Below are positions 19,068 through 28,489 of a stretch of DNA of 64,000 nt, piece after piece. Every line of letters starts with the position of its first letter. The first letter of the stretch is position 1. The DNA is from Cytophagaceae bacterium (GTDB taxonomy: Bacteria; Bacteroidota; Bacteroidia; Cytophagales; Spirosomataceae). Below the pieces are notes generated by a model, which saw nothing but the letters and a program-made list of their open reading frames with translations, was not told the origin of the DNA and did no database searches. Both the position numbers and the translations under genes were made by a program. The stretch covers positions 62,001-126,000 of the forward strand of contig JAIXOL010000027.1 in the NCBI GenBank assembly GCA_027486845.1. Direction: 5' to 3'.

Positions 19068-19427
19068 ATGGAAATTATTGCAAAAATATTAATTGGAATA
19101 GTAGCTATCGAACATGTTTACCTTCTTTGGCTCGAAATGTTTGCTTGGACAACCAAAGCCCCAGAAATATTCAAAGGTTTAAAGAAAGAACTCTTTGAAC
19201 CAACCAAAGCACTCGCTGCCAATCAAGGTTTATATAATGGTTTTTTAGCGGCTGGCCTAATTTGGTCTATATTAATTGAAAATCATGCATGGTCTTTATA
19301 TGTATCCGTGTTCTTTCTTTCATGCGTTATCATTGCAGGGATTTATGGCGGTCTAACGTCTGGAAAGAGCATTTTTTATATCCAAGCTGTTCCGGCTATT
19401 CTTGCCTTAATTGCTGTTCATTTATAG
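19068..19427 (+). CDS. DUF1304 family membrane protein
   Basis: 119 residues with about four transmembrane segments. The start KILIGIVAIEHVYLLWLEMFAW followed by NQGLYNGFLAAGLIW is the DUF1304 signature. These small integral membrane proteins have no established function. It lies 81 bp downstream of the M28 gene and is followed by a terminator-like hairpin shared with the convergent amt gene. Confidence 0.88.
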   Translation: MEIIAKILIGIVAIEHVYLLWLEMFAWTTKAPEIFKGLKKELFEPTKALAANQGLYNGFLAAGLIWSILIENHAWSLYVSVFFLSCVIIAGIYGGLTSGKSIFYIQAVPAILALIAVHL

Positions 19428-19447
19428 AAAACAAGTTCATTAAAAGG

Positions 19448-19475
19448 AAAATGCCCACCAAACGGCGGGCATTTT
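19448..19475. terminator. Bidirectional terminator-like hairpin between DUF1304 gene and amt
   Basis: The arms aaaatgcccacc and ggcgggcatttt pair with one mismatch around a short aaac loop. A-rich and T-rich flanks allow termination in both directions, and the genes on the two sides converge. Confidence 0.7.
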
Positions 19476-19555
19476 GACTTATGGAGTACAACAAAACCAC
19501 AATAAAAGTACGGTTTGAACCGCAATTGTGATTTTATCGCAAAAATATTAATAAT

Positions 19556-20881
19556 TTATGCTTCTACTAAAGATTCGTCGTGTTGTGAAATATCTAAACC
19601 TACTTTTTCGTCAGCCTCAGATACACGAAGTGGTAAAATCAAATCTGTTATTTTCAACATTACAAACGACATAGCAAAAGCAAATACTGAAACAATTACC
19701 AAGGCAATTACATGGTTTATAAATAATTTCGATTCACCAAAGAATAAACCTTGGTCAGCAACAGCAGCATTTACGCCTTTATTTGCAAATACGCCTGTCA
19801 ACAACATACCAACCATACCACCAACACCGTGACAAGGGAATACATCAAGCGTATCATCCAATGCAGTTTTGGTTTTAAGATGAGCTAAGTAATTAGAAAT
19901 CAATGAAGAAATCGTACCAATAAAGATAGCGTGTGGAATTGTTACGAAACCTGCACCGGGTGTGATTGCAACTAAACCAACAACAACACCTATACAGAAT
20001 CCAAGAGCAGAAACTTTTTTGCCATTTGCAGCATCAAGCAATACCCAAGCCAAACCAGCAGCAGCAGCAGCAGTATTTGTAGTTGCGAAAGCAGAAGCAG
20101 CCAATGTACCTGCACTTAGTGCCGAACCAGCATTAAAACCGAACCATCCAAACCATAACAAACCTGTACCTAATAATACATAAGGAATATTTGCTGGAGG
20201 AAGGAAACTACCTTCTACATGTGTACGACGACGTTTTAAGTAAATTGCACCTGCCAAAGCAGCCCAACCAGCAGACATGTGTACAACAGTTCCACCAGCG
20301 AAATCAAGCACCCCCATTTTGAAAAGAAAACCTTCAGGGTGCCATGTCCAGTGTGCTAAAGGAGCATATACGAATAAACTAAACAAAATAATGAACAATA
20401 CATAAGATTTAAAATTAATACGCTCTGCCAATGAACCAGTTACGAGTGCTGGTGTAATTACAGCGAATTTTAATTGAAAGAATGCAAATACAACCAATGG
20501 GATAGTTGGAGCAAGTGACCAAGGTTTACTTTCTAAAACACCTGCAAACATAAAGTGAGTCATTGGATTTCCAACAAAACCTCCGATTGATTCTCCAAAA
20601 GCAAGGCTATAACCTACTGTGACCCAAAGTACAGAAATCACACCCATTGCAATAAAACTTTGCAACATTGTAGAAATAACATTTTTTGTATTGACCATAC
20701 CACCGTAGAAATAAGCCAGTCCAGGTGTCATAATTAATACTAAAGCTGTACTAACTAACATCCAAGCGGTATCGCCAGAGTTAATTCCTTCTGTAACAAT
20801 CGTTGAAGGTACCGCAGGCAGCAATAAAGCAATAACAGCAAGTACTACCAAAATAATTAGGGGAAGCGGATTTTTACGCAT
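19556..20881 (-). CDS. amt: Ammonium transporter
   Basis: 441 residues with about eleven membrane segments; the extra N-terminal hydrophobic stretch is a likely cleaved signal. Amt proteins conduct ammonium across the inner membrane as trimers. The Amt signature FAGGTVVHMSAGWAAL near residue 195 carries the first pore histidine, CHGVGGMVGMLLTG near 345 the second, and YAPLAHWTWHPEGF lies in between. The C-terminal tail is cytoplasmic and ends EADEKVGLDISQHDE, the usual PII-interaction type. No glnK/PII gene is adjacent, which is uncommon. The porin gene lies 63 bp upstream on the same strand, so an amt-porin unit for nitrogen uptake is possible. Confidence 0.95.
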   Translation of the reverse strand: MRKNPLPLIILVVLAVIALLLPAVPSTIVTEGINSGDTAWMLVSTALVLIMTPGLAYFYGGMVNTKNVISTMLQSFIAMGVISVLWVTVGYSLAFGESIGGFVGNPMTHFMFAGVLESKPWSLAPTIPLVVFAFFQLKFAVITPALVTGSLAERINFKSYVLFIILFSLFVYAPLAHWTWHPEGFLFKMGVLDFAGGTVVHMSAGWAALAGAIYLKRRRTHVEGSFLPPANIPYVLLGTGLLWFGWFGFNAGSALSAGTLAASAFATTNTAAAAAGLAWVLLDAANGKKVSALGFCIGVVVGLVAITPGAGFVTIPHAIFIGTISSLISNYLAHLKTKTALDDTLDVFPCHGVGGMVGMLLTGVFANKGVNAAVADQGLFFGESKLFINHVIALVIVSVFAFAMSFVMLKITDLILPLRVSEADEKVGLDISQHDESLVEA

Positions 20882-20944
20882 ATTGATTTTGATGTTTAAA
20901 TGTTGTACAAAAAAATAAGTATTTGGTTTAAGTTTAATACAATT

Positions 20945-22081
20945 TTAGAATTTGAAGATTAAAGCTCCTCCAAAAGTAGATTGAGAATTTTTAGTAAAAT
21001 TACCATCCTTGTCCTCGAATTGCTGATCTCCAGATTTAGCTTTAGCATAGCTATCTAAACGAAATTCGGGTTTGAATAATAAGTTATCTGAAATAATTAC
21101 ATTTCCTGTAAAAGTAAACGAATTTACAGAAGTACCATTACCGTCAGCATTAAGCAAATACCTTGCTCCATCTTTATTATCGAAATATTCATAGCGTGCT
21201 CCCAAACCAAATTTATCAGACAATGATATTTGTGCATATACAGCGGCACCACCCCAACTAAGTTTATTTTGTGTTCCATAAGCAGCATTAACACCCAGTA
21301 AGAATTTTTCAGTTATTTGATAGGAAGTTGTTAAATCAAGTAATGAATAAAATTTCATTGAACCATCTGTGGCAACAGGTTCTTCACTTCCAATCCAGTT
21401 TACATACAAATTCCATCCTGTTGCAGGTGATACATAAAATTGCCCCATATATCCCAATTTGTCATTATTATCATCCTTTGAATCGACTCCATTAACTAAG
21501 CCAAATGTTAGTGAGGATTTTGCCGAAGTCGCAACTGTGGCTTTCACCCCAGTATGATAGAAAGGTCCATTATTGAAAAGGTTTGATAATGAATAATTAT
21601 AATTCACAGGAGCATCAATTACTTCATAACCTATGTGAGTGCCCCACTGACCAGCAGTGATTGATAATTTATCAGTAGCTTTCCAAGTCAAGTACGCTTG
21701 CTTAATTGCCAATGCAGTACCTGTTGCTTCTTTGCCACCAACTAAAACACGACCTAAAGCATTTCCATAGTTTCCGAGGTCCCCATGATTTCCAAAAGTT
21801 AAATCAATAACTCCATCAACTTTATCGGTTGAATATGTCATTTTGGTTTGAACCAATCCAACTTGGAACTGACCAACTTTTTGGTCAAACGCTCTCTCGT
21901 AACCAGATGCACCTAAATTAGACTTAGATTTTGGTGAATTTAAATTACCAAAGAAATAGGTATCGACATACCCTGAAAACGTAAATGGACTTTTCTTCTC
22001 CTCCGATTTTGTTGTAGCGTCTTGAGCATAAACGCTTGCTGCAACAAACAATGAAAATACGGCAATAAATGATTTTCTCAT
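20945..22081 (-). CDS. Outer-membrane beta-barrel porin (OmpL-like BBP2 family)
   Basis: 378 residues with a signal peptide (FIAVFSLFVAASVYAQ). FTFSGYVDTYFFGNLN starts the barrel; later strands such as AIKQAYLTWKATDKLSITAGQWGTHIGYE, NYSLSNLFNNGPFYHTGVKA and the terminal strand ending GALIFKF are typical of the putative beta-barrel porin-2 family of Bacteroidota. Expected to form an outer-membrane pore. It lies 63 bp upstream of amt on the same strand, so it may provide passage for the substrate of that transporter; this is inferred from position only. Confidence 0.85.
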   Translation of the reverse strand: MRKSFIAVFSLFVAASVYAQDATTKSEEKKSPFTFSGYVDTYFFGNLNSPKSKSNLGASGYERAFDQKVGQFQVGLVQTKMTYSTDKVDGVIDLTFGNHGDLGNYGNALGRVLVGGKEATGTALAIKQAYLTWKATDKLSITAGQWGTHIGYEVIDAPVNYNYSLSNLFNNGPFYHTGVKATVATSAKSSLTFGLVNGVDSKDDNNDKLGYMGQFYVSPATGWNLYVNWIGSEEPVATDGSMKFYSLLDLTTSYQITEKFLLGVNAAYGTQNKLSWGGAAVYAQISLSDKFGLGARYEYFDNKDGARYLLNADGNGTSVNSFTFTGNVIISDNLLFKPEFRLDSYAKAKSGDQQFEDKDGNFTKNSQSTFGGALIFKF

Positions 22082-22437
22082 AATTTTCTTTGGTTTAAAT
22101 TATCATTTGGTATATGTAATAATGACACAAATCTTCTATTATTTTTTATTAAATCCAAATTTTAAGTATAAAAAAAACCAATATTTTTAAAAAATTTAAC
22201 AAAAACATCATTTATATGTTTTAAAATTAAACTATTTATTAAAATATTTATATTTCATATATTAACAAAGAATATTCTGATTTATAATCATTTTGACGAA
22301 TTATATTCTGAATATAAATTAATCTTAATATTGTACAATTTCAAGAAAAACAAAAAAAAGCCCCAAATTAGAATATCTAACTTGGGGCTTTATATAGGCA
22401 TATATACTTATAACTTTATTCAGCTATTCTTACTGCC
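22082..22437. other. Intergenic region: porin upstream DNA and ferredoxin terminator
   Basis: 356 bp of very AT-rich DNA between two minus-strand genes. It holds the ferredoxin terminator at 22357-22391 and must hold the porin/amt promoter. I see no open frame or further structure. Confidence 0.5.
22357..22391 (-). terminator. Terminator of the ferredoxin gene
   Basis: A 10-bp perfect stem, aaagccccaa with ttggggcttt, with a 15-base loop. On the minus strand it is followed by a run of T, as expected for an intrinsic terminator 47 bp after the ferredoxin stop codon. Confidence 0.8.
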
Positions 22438-22803
<366 letters not shown>

Positions 22804-22904
22804 TTAATAGTTTACTAAACTTTAAACAAATATAAGGCTTCAAAGTTTCAGTTTACTTGTATTTTTGTAAGATTTTACAAACGAACAATAATTTTCTAAA
22901 AATA

Positions 22905-23939
22905 ATGCAATATAAAAAACATATTATTACATTTTCGAAACTTGGCGATTTTATCATACAGAATTTGGACACCGATGCCTTAAAACCATTATTTTCAGCT
23001 ACTCGAAATGAAAATGGCTGGTTTACTGAAGATAATGTAAAATTGGCAGTCGAAAACATAGCTAAAATTTATTTAAATGAAACAGCACTTGAAAAATTTG
23101 CTCAGAAATATGCTTTAAATGAAAATTTGAATCCTAAAAAAATAGGTATCGTTATGGCTGGTAATATTCCTGCCGTAGGTTTCCACGATTTACTTTGTGT
23201 TGTTTTGTCAGGAAATATTGCTTTATTAAAACTTAGTTCAAGCGATACTGCATCAATGACATTTCTCATCAATAAACTCTATGAATATGACCCTGAACTA
23301 AAAAATACAATAATCATTGCTCAGAGGCTAAACGATGCAGATGCACTAATTGCAACAGGTAGCGATAACACTGCTAAGCATTTTGAGTATTATTTTTCTT
23401 CTAAGCCAAGAATTATTCGTCGAAATCGAACATCAGTGGCAGTCTTAAATGGCAATGAAAGCCGTGCAGAATTGGCTAATTTGGGAAATGATATTTTTCA
23501 ATATTTTGGATTAGGTTGCCGAAATGTTTCAAAATTTTATGTACCAATAGGATATACTTTTGATAAATTTTATGAATCAATCGAATATTGGAGTACGATT
23601 CAGCTTCACCATAAATACAATAATAATTACGATTATAATAAATCTATTTATTTAGTAAACAGAATACCACACCTCGATAATGGATTTTTGCTTCTGAAAG
23701 AAACGGGAAGCCGTCCCGAAGATACTCTAGTATCACCTATTTCGGTTTGTTTTTATGAAACTTACGAAAACGATGCTCATTTGGAACAATTATTAGCGGA
23801 AAGTGCTGAAAAAATCCAATGTATGGTTTCGTCAGATGCTCGTTTTCCAAATAGTTTCAGATTTGGAGAAGCTCAAGTACCTAAACTAGACGATTTTGCC
23901 GATGGGATTGATACAATGGAGTTTTTGATGAATTTGTAG
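22905..23939 (+). CDS. Acyl-CoA reductase (LuxC-like, aldehyde dehydrogenase superfamily)
   Basis: 344 residues counted from the ATG at 22905 (MQYKKHII). A longer frame begins 48 bp upstream, but those residues look like non-coding AT-rich DNA. The VMAGNIPAVGFHDLLCVVLSGN block and LKLSSSDTASM form the cofactor-binding part of the LuxC/acyl-CoA reductase family (PF05893), and GLGCRNVSKFYVP near residue 203-207 contains the catalytic cysteine. Such enzymes reduce fatty acyl-CoA to aldehyde with NADPH. No luciferase genes are present, so a role in fatty aldehyde or lipid metabolism is more likely. Divergent from the ferredoxin gene. Confidence 0.88.
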   Translation: MQYKKHIITFSKLGDFIIQNLDTDALKPLFSATRNENGWFTEDNVKLAVENIAKIYLNETALEKFAQKYALNENLNPKKIGIVMAGNIPAVGFHDLLCVVLSGNIALLKLSSSDTASMTFLINKLYEYDPELKNTIIIAQRLNDADALIATGSDNTAKHFEYYFSSKPRIIRRNRTSVAVLNGNESRAELANLGNDIFQYFGLGCRNVSKFYVPIGYTFDKFYESIEYWSTIQLHHKYNNNYDYNKSIYLVNRIPHLDNGFLLLKETGSRPEDTLVSPISVCFYETYENDAHLEQLLAESAEKIQCMVSSDARFPNSFRFGEAQVPKLDDFADGIDTMEFLMNL

Positions 23940-23945
23940 ATAAAA

Positions 23946-23981
23946 AAAGGAGGCTCTTACTGAGAAAGGAAGGCTTCCTTT
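23946..23981. terminator. Terminator-like hairpin between acyl-CoA reductase and VWA genes
   Basis: The arms aaaggaggc and gcttccttt pair over 9 positions including one G-T. It lies directly after the plus-strand stop codon and touches the stop of the convergent VWA gene. Confidence 0.5.
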
Positions 23982-25173
23982 AAATAAACTTCAATTTACT
24001 ATTCTTTAAGCATTTCATGGCTTTTTCTAAACCATTGATTGTCAGCGGAAACATTCGGTTATCAGACAATTTTCTGATTTCTTGAATTGTGTGGGTATAT
24101 TGCCAATAACCATCATTGATTGGATTGAGCCAAACCAAATTCGGGAATTTATTTTTGAATCTTTCGAGCCAAACCAAGCCCGCTTCTGCATTATAATGCT
24201 CAACACTTCCTCGTGGCTCTGACAATTCCCAAGGCGACATTGAAGCATCGCCAATGAAAATTACTTTATAATCCTGGTTGTACTTGTTTAATACATCCCA
24301 AGTGGAAACTTTATCTTCATATCTTCGGCCATTATCTTTCCATAAATTTTCGTAAACACAATTATGAAAATAATAAAACTCTAAGTTCTTAAATTGATGT
24401 TTTGCTGATGAAAAAAGCATTGAACATTCTTCAATAAAATCATCCATCGAACCACCGACATCAAGCAAAAGTAGAATCTTTACCCGATTTTGTTTAGATG
24501 CTTGCATTTTTATATCCAAATAGCCAGCATTATTGCAAGTTCGGTCGATGGTTGCATTCAGATTTAATTCATCTTCAACACCTTCACGAGTCAAAATACG
24601 CAAACGACGCAACGCCATTTGGGTATTCCGAGTATTAAGTTCTAGATTGTCATCATAATTTTTAAATTCTCGTTTATCCCAAACTTTTGCAGCTGTCTTA
24701 TTTCCACTATTTCCACCAATTCTTACTCCTACTGGATTATTTCCTGAATTTCCAAATGGTGAAGATCCGCCAGTACCAACCCATTTGCTACCACCTTCAT
24801 GGCGTTCTTTTTGTTCTTCAAGGGTTTTCTTTAACCTTTCAAGCAATTCTTCCAAACCTCCTACGGCTTTTATTGCTTCTTTTTCTTCATCTGTTAGTTC
24901 TCTTAACAGCTTGTTTATCAGCCAACTATCATCAATTTTTAGAAAACCTTCTAATTGAATCTGTTCAACTCCTTCAAAAAACTGTCCAAAAAGTCTATCA
25001 AACAAATCCAGATTTTGTTCATGTTTTACATAAATAGCTCTACTCAGAAAATAAAAATCTTCAGTATTATAAGCTACAACCTCTTTTTCAAGTGCTTCCA
25101 ACAAAGTCAGATGCTCTCGAAGATTTACTTTAAGATTATTATCTCTTAGATGAAAGAAGAAGTTGGTTAACAT
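23980..25173 (-). CDS. VWA-domain protein (CoxE-like), partner of MoxR ATPase
   Basis: 397 residues. The N-terminal part (FFFHLRDNNLKVNLREHLTLLEAL) and the central linker rich in Gly/Ser/Asn are typical of CoxE-like proteins. The von Willebrand A domain starts near residue 225 (RVKILLLLDVGGSMDDFIEECS). The metal-binding MIDAS motif reads D-x-G-x-S, a variant common in this family. These proteins work with MoxR AAA+ ATPases as chaperone-like complexes that mature or insert metal into target enzymes; the target is unknown. The MoxR gene lies 92 bp upstream on the same strand. Confidence 0.87.
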   Translation of the reverse strand: MLTNFFFHLRDNNLKVNLREHLTLLEALEKEVVAYNTEDFYFLSRAIYVKHEQNLDLFDRLFGQFFEGVEQIQLEGFLKIDDSWLINKLLRELTDEEKEAIKAVGGLEELLERLKKTLEEQKERHEGGSKWVGTGGSSPFGNSGNNPVGVRIGGNSGNKTAAKVWDKREFKNYDDNLELNTRNTQMALRRLRILTREGVEDELNLNATIDRTCNNAGYLDIKMQASKQNRVKILLLLDVGGSMDDFIEECSMLFSSAKHQFKNLEFYYFHNCVYENLWKDNGRRYEDKVSTWDVLNKYNQDYKVIFIGDASMSPWELSEPRGSVEHYNAEAGLVWLERFKNKFPNLVWLNPINDGYWQYTHTIQEIRKLSDNRMFPLTINGLEKAMKCLKNSKLKFI

Positions 25174-25265
25174 ACAATTACAGGAAATGTTTTCACCTTG
25201 TCAAATCGGCAAAAAATTTACAAGAAAATCTATTAGTTGGTAAACTGATAAGTCCAAAATTTATC

Positions 25266-26120
25266 CTACTTCACTCCTTTCTCCCTCAAAGCCTTAAACA
25301 AATCATAATCAGATTCATTTTTGAGCAATGCACCAAGATAGGGTGGAATTTCATTCATTCTATTCAAATCGTCTAAGTCTTCAGCTGAGACCTTTCCGAC
25401 TAAAAGTAATCGTAACCAATCAATTAATTCGCTGGTTGAAGGTTTTTTCTTAATATTTTTTACTTCTCTGATGCCGAAAAAAGTTTTAAAAGCATTCAAT
25501 AGTAAAGTTTCTTCGAGTTTCGGATAATGGACATCAACAATTTGTTGCATGGTTTCTTTATCTGGAAAACGAATAAAATGGAAGAAACAACGTCGAAGGA
25601 AAGCATCGGGTAGTTCTTTTTCATTATTGGATGTAATGATAATTATCGGACGATGCTTAGCTTTGATGGTTTGTTTGAGTTCGTAGCAGTAAAATTCCAT
25701 ACGGTCGAGTTCCTGCAATAAATCATTTGGAAACTCAATATCGGCTTTATCAATTTCATCAATCAATAAAACCGATTGCTCTTCAGTGTCGAAAGCTTCC
25801 CAAATTTTACCTTTTTTTATGTAGTTTTCTACATGATGCACTCGATCATCGCCCAATTGAGAATCTCTTAGTCTTGAAACTGCATCATATTCATAGAGTC
25901 CTTGTTGGGCTGATGTGGTAGATTTTACATGCCAAGTAAACAATTGTTTGTTGAGAGCCTTTGCTACCTCAAAAGCCAATAAAGTTTTTCCAGTTCCTGG
26001 TTCACCTTTAATCAACAAAGGACGTTGCAAGGCAACAGCAGCATTAACGGCAGTTTGAAGCTCACGAGTAGCTACATAATTGGCAGTTCCTTGAAAACCA
26101 GCGTTTTGTTTGTTTTCCAT
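25266..26120 (-). CDS. MoxR-family AAA+ ATPase
   Basis: 284 residues from the ATG at 26120 (MENKQNAGFQGTANYV). An upstream in-frame ATG at 26183 would add 21 residues encoded by heptamer-repeat DNA, so the shorter form is preferred. Walker A is LLIKGEPGTGKTLLAFEVA, Walker B is VLLIDEIDKADIEF, sensor 1 is IIIITSNNEKELPDAFLRRCFFHF with the arginine finger. MoxR ATPases act with VWA proteins to remodel client proteins. It sits between the acidic protein gene and the VWA gene, all in the same direction. Confidence 0.92.
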   Translation of the reverse strand: MENKQNAGFQGTANYVATRELQTAVNAAVALQRPLLIKGEPGTGKTLLAFEVAKALNKQLFTWHVKSTTSAQQGLYEYDAVSRLRDSQLGDDRVHHVENYIKKGKIWEAFDTEEQSVLLIDEIDKADIEFPNDLLQELDRMEFYCYELKQTIKAKHRPIIIITSNNEKELPDAFLRRCFFHFIRFPDKETMQQIVDVHYPKLEETLLLNAFKTFFGIREVKNIKKKPSTSELIDWLRLLLVGKVSAEDLDDLNRMNEIPPYLGALLKNESDYDLFKALREKGVK

Positions 26121-26127
26121 ATTACAA

Positions 26128-26251
26128 AGAAATGACGAATTTTTTGAATGACGAAGTACGAATGTCTCGAATGACGAACACATATGCCTAATTTAACAAT
26201 TAAATTATTCATCAATTGTCATTTGGATTATTCGTCATTCGAGACATTCGT
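26128..26251. repeat. Heptamer-type repeat forming a long inverted repeat
   Basis: The gap before the MoxR gene contains units such as aatgacg and aagtacg and a perfect 21-bp inverted repeat: the arm at 26158-26178 (beginning acgaatgtc) pairs exactly with 26231-26251 across a 52-base loop. The sequence belongs to the dispersed heptamer family. In mRNA it would form a strong hairpin between the acidic protein gene and the MoxR gene. Confidence 0.75.
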
Positions 26252-26259
26252 CTTTCAAC

Positions 26260-26793
26260 CTATTCTTCTTCTTCACTTGTGAAACTATATAATGTTGGGT
26301 CAAGTTCGAGTGTTCCTGCATTGAAATCACTGATAAATTTTGTAATTACTTCATGTGTAATTTCCTCAACATTCAATGAAACGTCCAAGCCAATTCCGTA
26401 TTCAAAATCAGTTTCAACTTCAACAAATTCAGAAACTTTTATCACTTCTTCTTCTTCCAATTCCTCGATAATTTCTTCCAGCATCAACTCTAAATCTTCA
26501 TCTATTTTATGGTTTGGCTTGCGTTTGTCAATCTCCACATAATTTGGATATGCTTTTTTCATTCGAGTTTCGGCTTCTTCAAAAACCAAACTACTATGAT
26601 TTAGGCGAAGTGTACCCATTACGGCATCAAAAATAGCTTCTATGCCTTCGTGCTTACCAACAAACTGAAAATGTGCAAATTCGCCAGAATCATTCATGCC
26701 ATCTTCATCTTCAACTATCACATAGGTTTGTCCTTCAAGCTCGCACTCTTTTTTGAGTTCGGCAATTTCAACTGGGTCGAATCCTTCGTTCAT
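26260..26793 (-). CDS. Conserved-looking acidic protein upstream of MoxR, function unknown
   Basis: 177 residues, strongly acidic (a run of Glu around residues 98-112 and an EEEE end). No signal peptide or membrane segment. It begins MNEGFDPVEIAELKKECELEG and contains a compact region with YVIVEDEDGMNDSGEFAHFQFVG. I do not recognise the family. It is the first gene of a minus-strand run with MoxR and VWA genes, so it may be a client, adaptor or regulator of that pair; this is inferred from position only. The 139-bp gap to the MoxR start holds a long inverted repeat. Confidence 0.75.
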   Translation of the reverse strand: MNEGFDPVEIAELKKECELEGQTYVIVEDEDGMNDSGEFAHFQFVGKHEGIEAIFDAVMGTLRLNHSSLVFEEAETRMKKAYPNYVEIDKRKPNHKIDEDLELMLEEIIEELEEEEVIKVSEFVEVETDFEYGIGLDVSLNVEEITHEVITKFISDFNAGTLELDPTLYSFTSEEEE

Positions 26794-26909
26794 ATTTGTT
26801 ATTTGTTAATTAGTTACTGTAAAACTGAATATTATAAAAAAACACTTTTTTAGACCTCAACTTTAATTTATCAATTCTCGAATCTCATTTCTTGAATTTA
26901 CTTTCTTGT

Positions 26910-28343
26910 TTAAAATTGAAAATAAATAAATTGAGAATTATTATAAACGCCGAAGCACAAAATCATCATTAAAATTAAGTAATAAGCAACCCAACGCTGC
27001 CATCTTGGGCGATTTTCAAAATTGAGAGCAATATGATTGCCTCGCTGTTGCCACTGCACAAACTCTAAAATTAACACTGAAATAATGATTAAATATAGGT
27101 CATTCTGGCCAATTAATTCAATTATTTGCGATAAAGTATGTGAATTTGATTTGAAAATATTTTTAACAACATAAATTGAATCAGCATTTGAATGTGCCGC
27201 AAAAAAAATCCATGCGAAAGCTACTAAAATAAATGTAATCGTAACATTGATAAAATCCTTCAAAAATTTTGATGGAAGAATTGATAAAATTTTATCTTGA
27301 ATTGATTTAGTTAATTGTCCAAAAATCAAATATATACCATGCAAACCTCCCCAAATCACAAAATGCCAGCTAGCTCCGTGCCAAAGCCCTGACATCATAA
27401 AAACAAAAAAAAGATTAAAATATTTACGGTATTCAGTTACTCGATTTCCACCGAGCGGAATGTATAGGTAATCTCTGAACCATGTTGAGAGCGAAATATG
27501 CCACCTACGCCAAAACTCTGAAATATTTTTTGAGAAATACGGTCTATTGAAATTTTTCATTAAATCAAAACCCATCACTCTTGCCGAACCAATGGCAATA
27601 TCTGAATAGCCTGAAAAGTCACAATAGATTTGAAAAGTAAAGAAAATCGTGGCTACAATTAGCGGAAGACCTTGATAATCAGTTGGCTGACCATAGACTT
27701 TGTTAACAAAAACTGAAAGTCGGTCGGCAACTACAACTTTTTTAAACATTCCCCAAAGCATCAGACGCAAGCCACTTTTTGCTAATTCGTAGTTAAACTC
27801 ATGTTTTTCGTAAAACTGATGAATCACATTTTGTGGACGCTCGATTGGACCGGCCACCAATTGAGGATAAAACATTACATAGAGGGAATAAATCCCAAAG
27901 TGTCGTTCCGCTTTCTGATTTCCTCGATACACTTCAATAGTATAACTCATGGCCTGGAAAGTATGAAACGAAAGTCCAATTGGCAAAATAATATCCCAAT
28001 GTGGCAGTAAATTTTCGGGAGAAACTTTAAATAGGACTGAATTAAAATTATCTATAAAGAAATTATAATACTTAAACACCGAAAGCACGCCAATATTGGC
28101 TACTAAGCTCATTATTAATGCTGATTTTCGCTTTTTCCCTTTCGATTTTTCAATCCAAATTCCGGCGAAATAATCAATGATAATCGTAAAAAATAGAATT
28201 AATATATAAATAGGAATGAAAAAGCTATAAAATACGCAACTTGCCATTAATAAATGAAACCAACGGTATTTTTGCGGCAAAGCAAAATAAATAAGTGATA
28301 CGAGTGGAAAAAATATTAGAAATTCAAAAGAATTGAAAAGCAT
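26910..28343 (-). CDS. MBOAT family O-acyltransferase (AlgI-like)
   Basis: 477 residues with about ten to twelve membrane segments, the normal size for AlgI-type MBOAT proteins. The conserved block MSGLWHGASWHFVIWGGLHG near residue 312-330 carries the catalytic histidine, and SEFWRRWHISLSTWFRDYLYIPLGGN before it is the other AlgI hallmark. These enzymes move acetyl groups across the inner membrane onto exopolysaccharides or other glycans, usually with an SGNH-fold partner. No partner is adjacent; the SGNH-like gene at 1184-2179 is a possible but distant candidate. It appears monocistronic. Confidence 0.92.
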   Translation of the reverse strand: MLFNSFEFLIFFPLVSLIYFALPQKYRWFHLLMASCVFYSFFIPIYILILFFTIIIDYFAGIWIEKSKGKKRKSALIMSLVANIGVLSVFKYYNFFIDNFNSVLFKVSPENLLPHWDIILPIGLSFHTFQAMSYTIEVYRGNQKAERHFGIYSLYVMFYPQLVAGPIERPQNVIHQFYEKHEFNYELAKSGLRLMLWGMFKKVVVADRLSVFVNKVYGQPTDYQGLPLIVATIFFTFQIYCDFSGYSDIAIGSARVMGFDLMKNFNRPYFSKNISEFWRRWHISLSTWFRDYLYIPLGGNRVTEYRKYFNLFFVFMMSGLWHGASWHFVIWGGLHGIYLIFGQLTKSIQDKILSILPSKFLKDFINVTITFILVAFAWIFFAAHSNADSIYVVKNIFKSNSHTLSQIIELIGQNDLYLIIISVLILEFVQWQQRGNHIALNFENRPRWQRWVAYYLILMMILCFGVYNNSQFIYFQF

Positions 28344-28351
28344 ATTTGGAA

Positions 28352-28391
28352 GTTCTGAGTTATGACGGGGCCGCCCGTGCGGTTCTGAGTT
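28352..28391. repeat. Direct repeat gttctgagtt flanking a GC-rich palindrome
   Basis: The 10-mer gttctgagtt occurs at 28352-28361 and again at 28382-28391. Between the copies lie 20 bases that are far richer in GC than the surroundings and contain the palindrome acggg-gccg-cccgt (28365-28378). The outer units match the heptamer repeat family. Confidence 0.65.
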
Positions 28392-28489
28392 TATATTTAA
28401 CCCAAAAGTAAATAATATATCAAAGTTCCGTGTTTATTTTGATTTATGAAAGTTTTTTGTTTAAAACCGTACAGAATTGAAGCATTATT

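Noticed and set aside
26121-26183. Longer MoxR N-terminus starting at 26183
   Set aside because: The extra 21 residues come from heptamer-repeat DNA and precede a good start at 26120.
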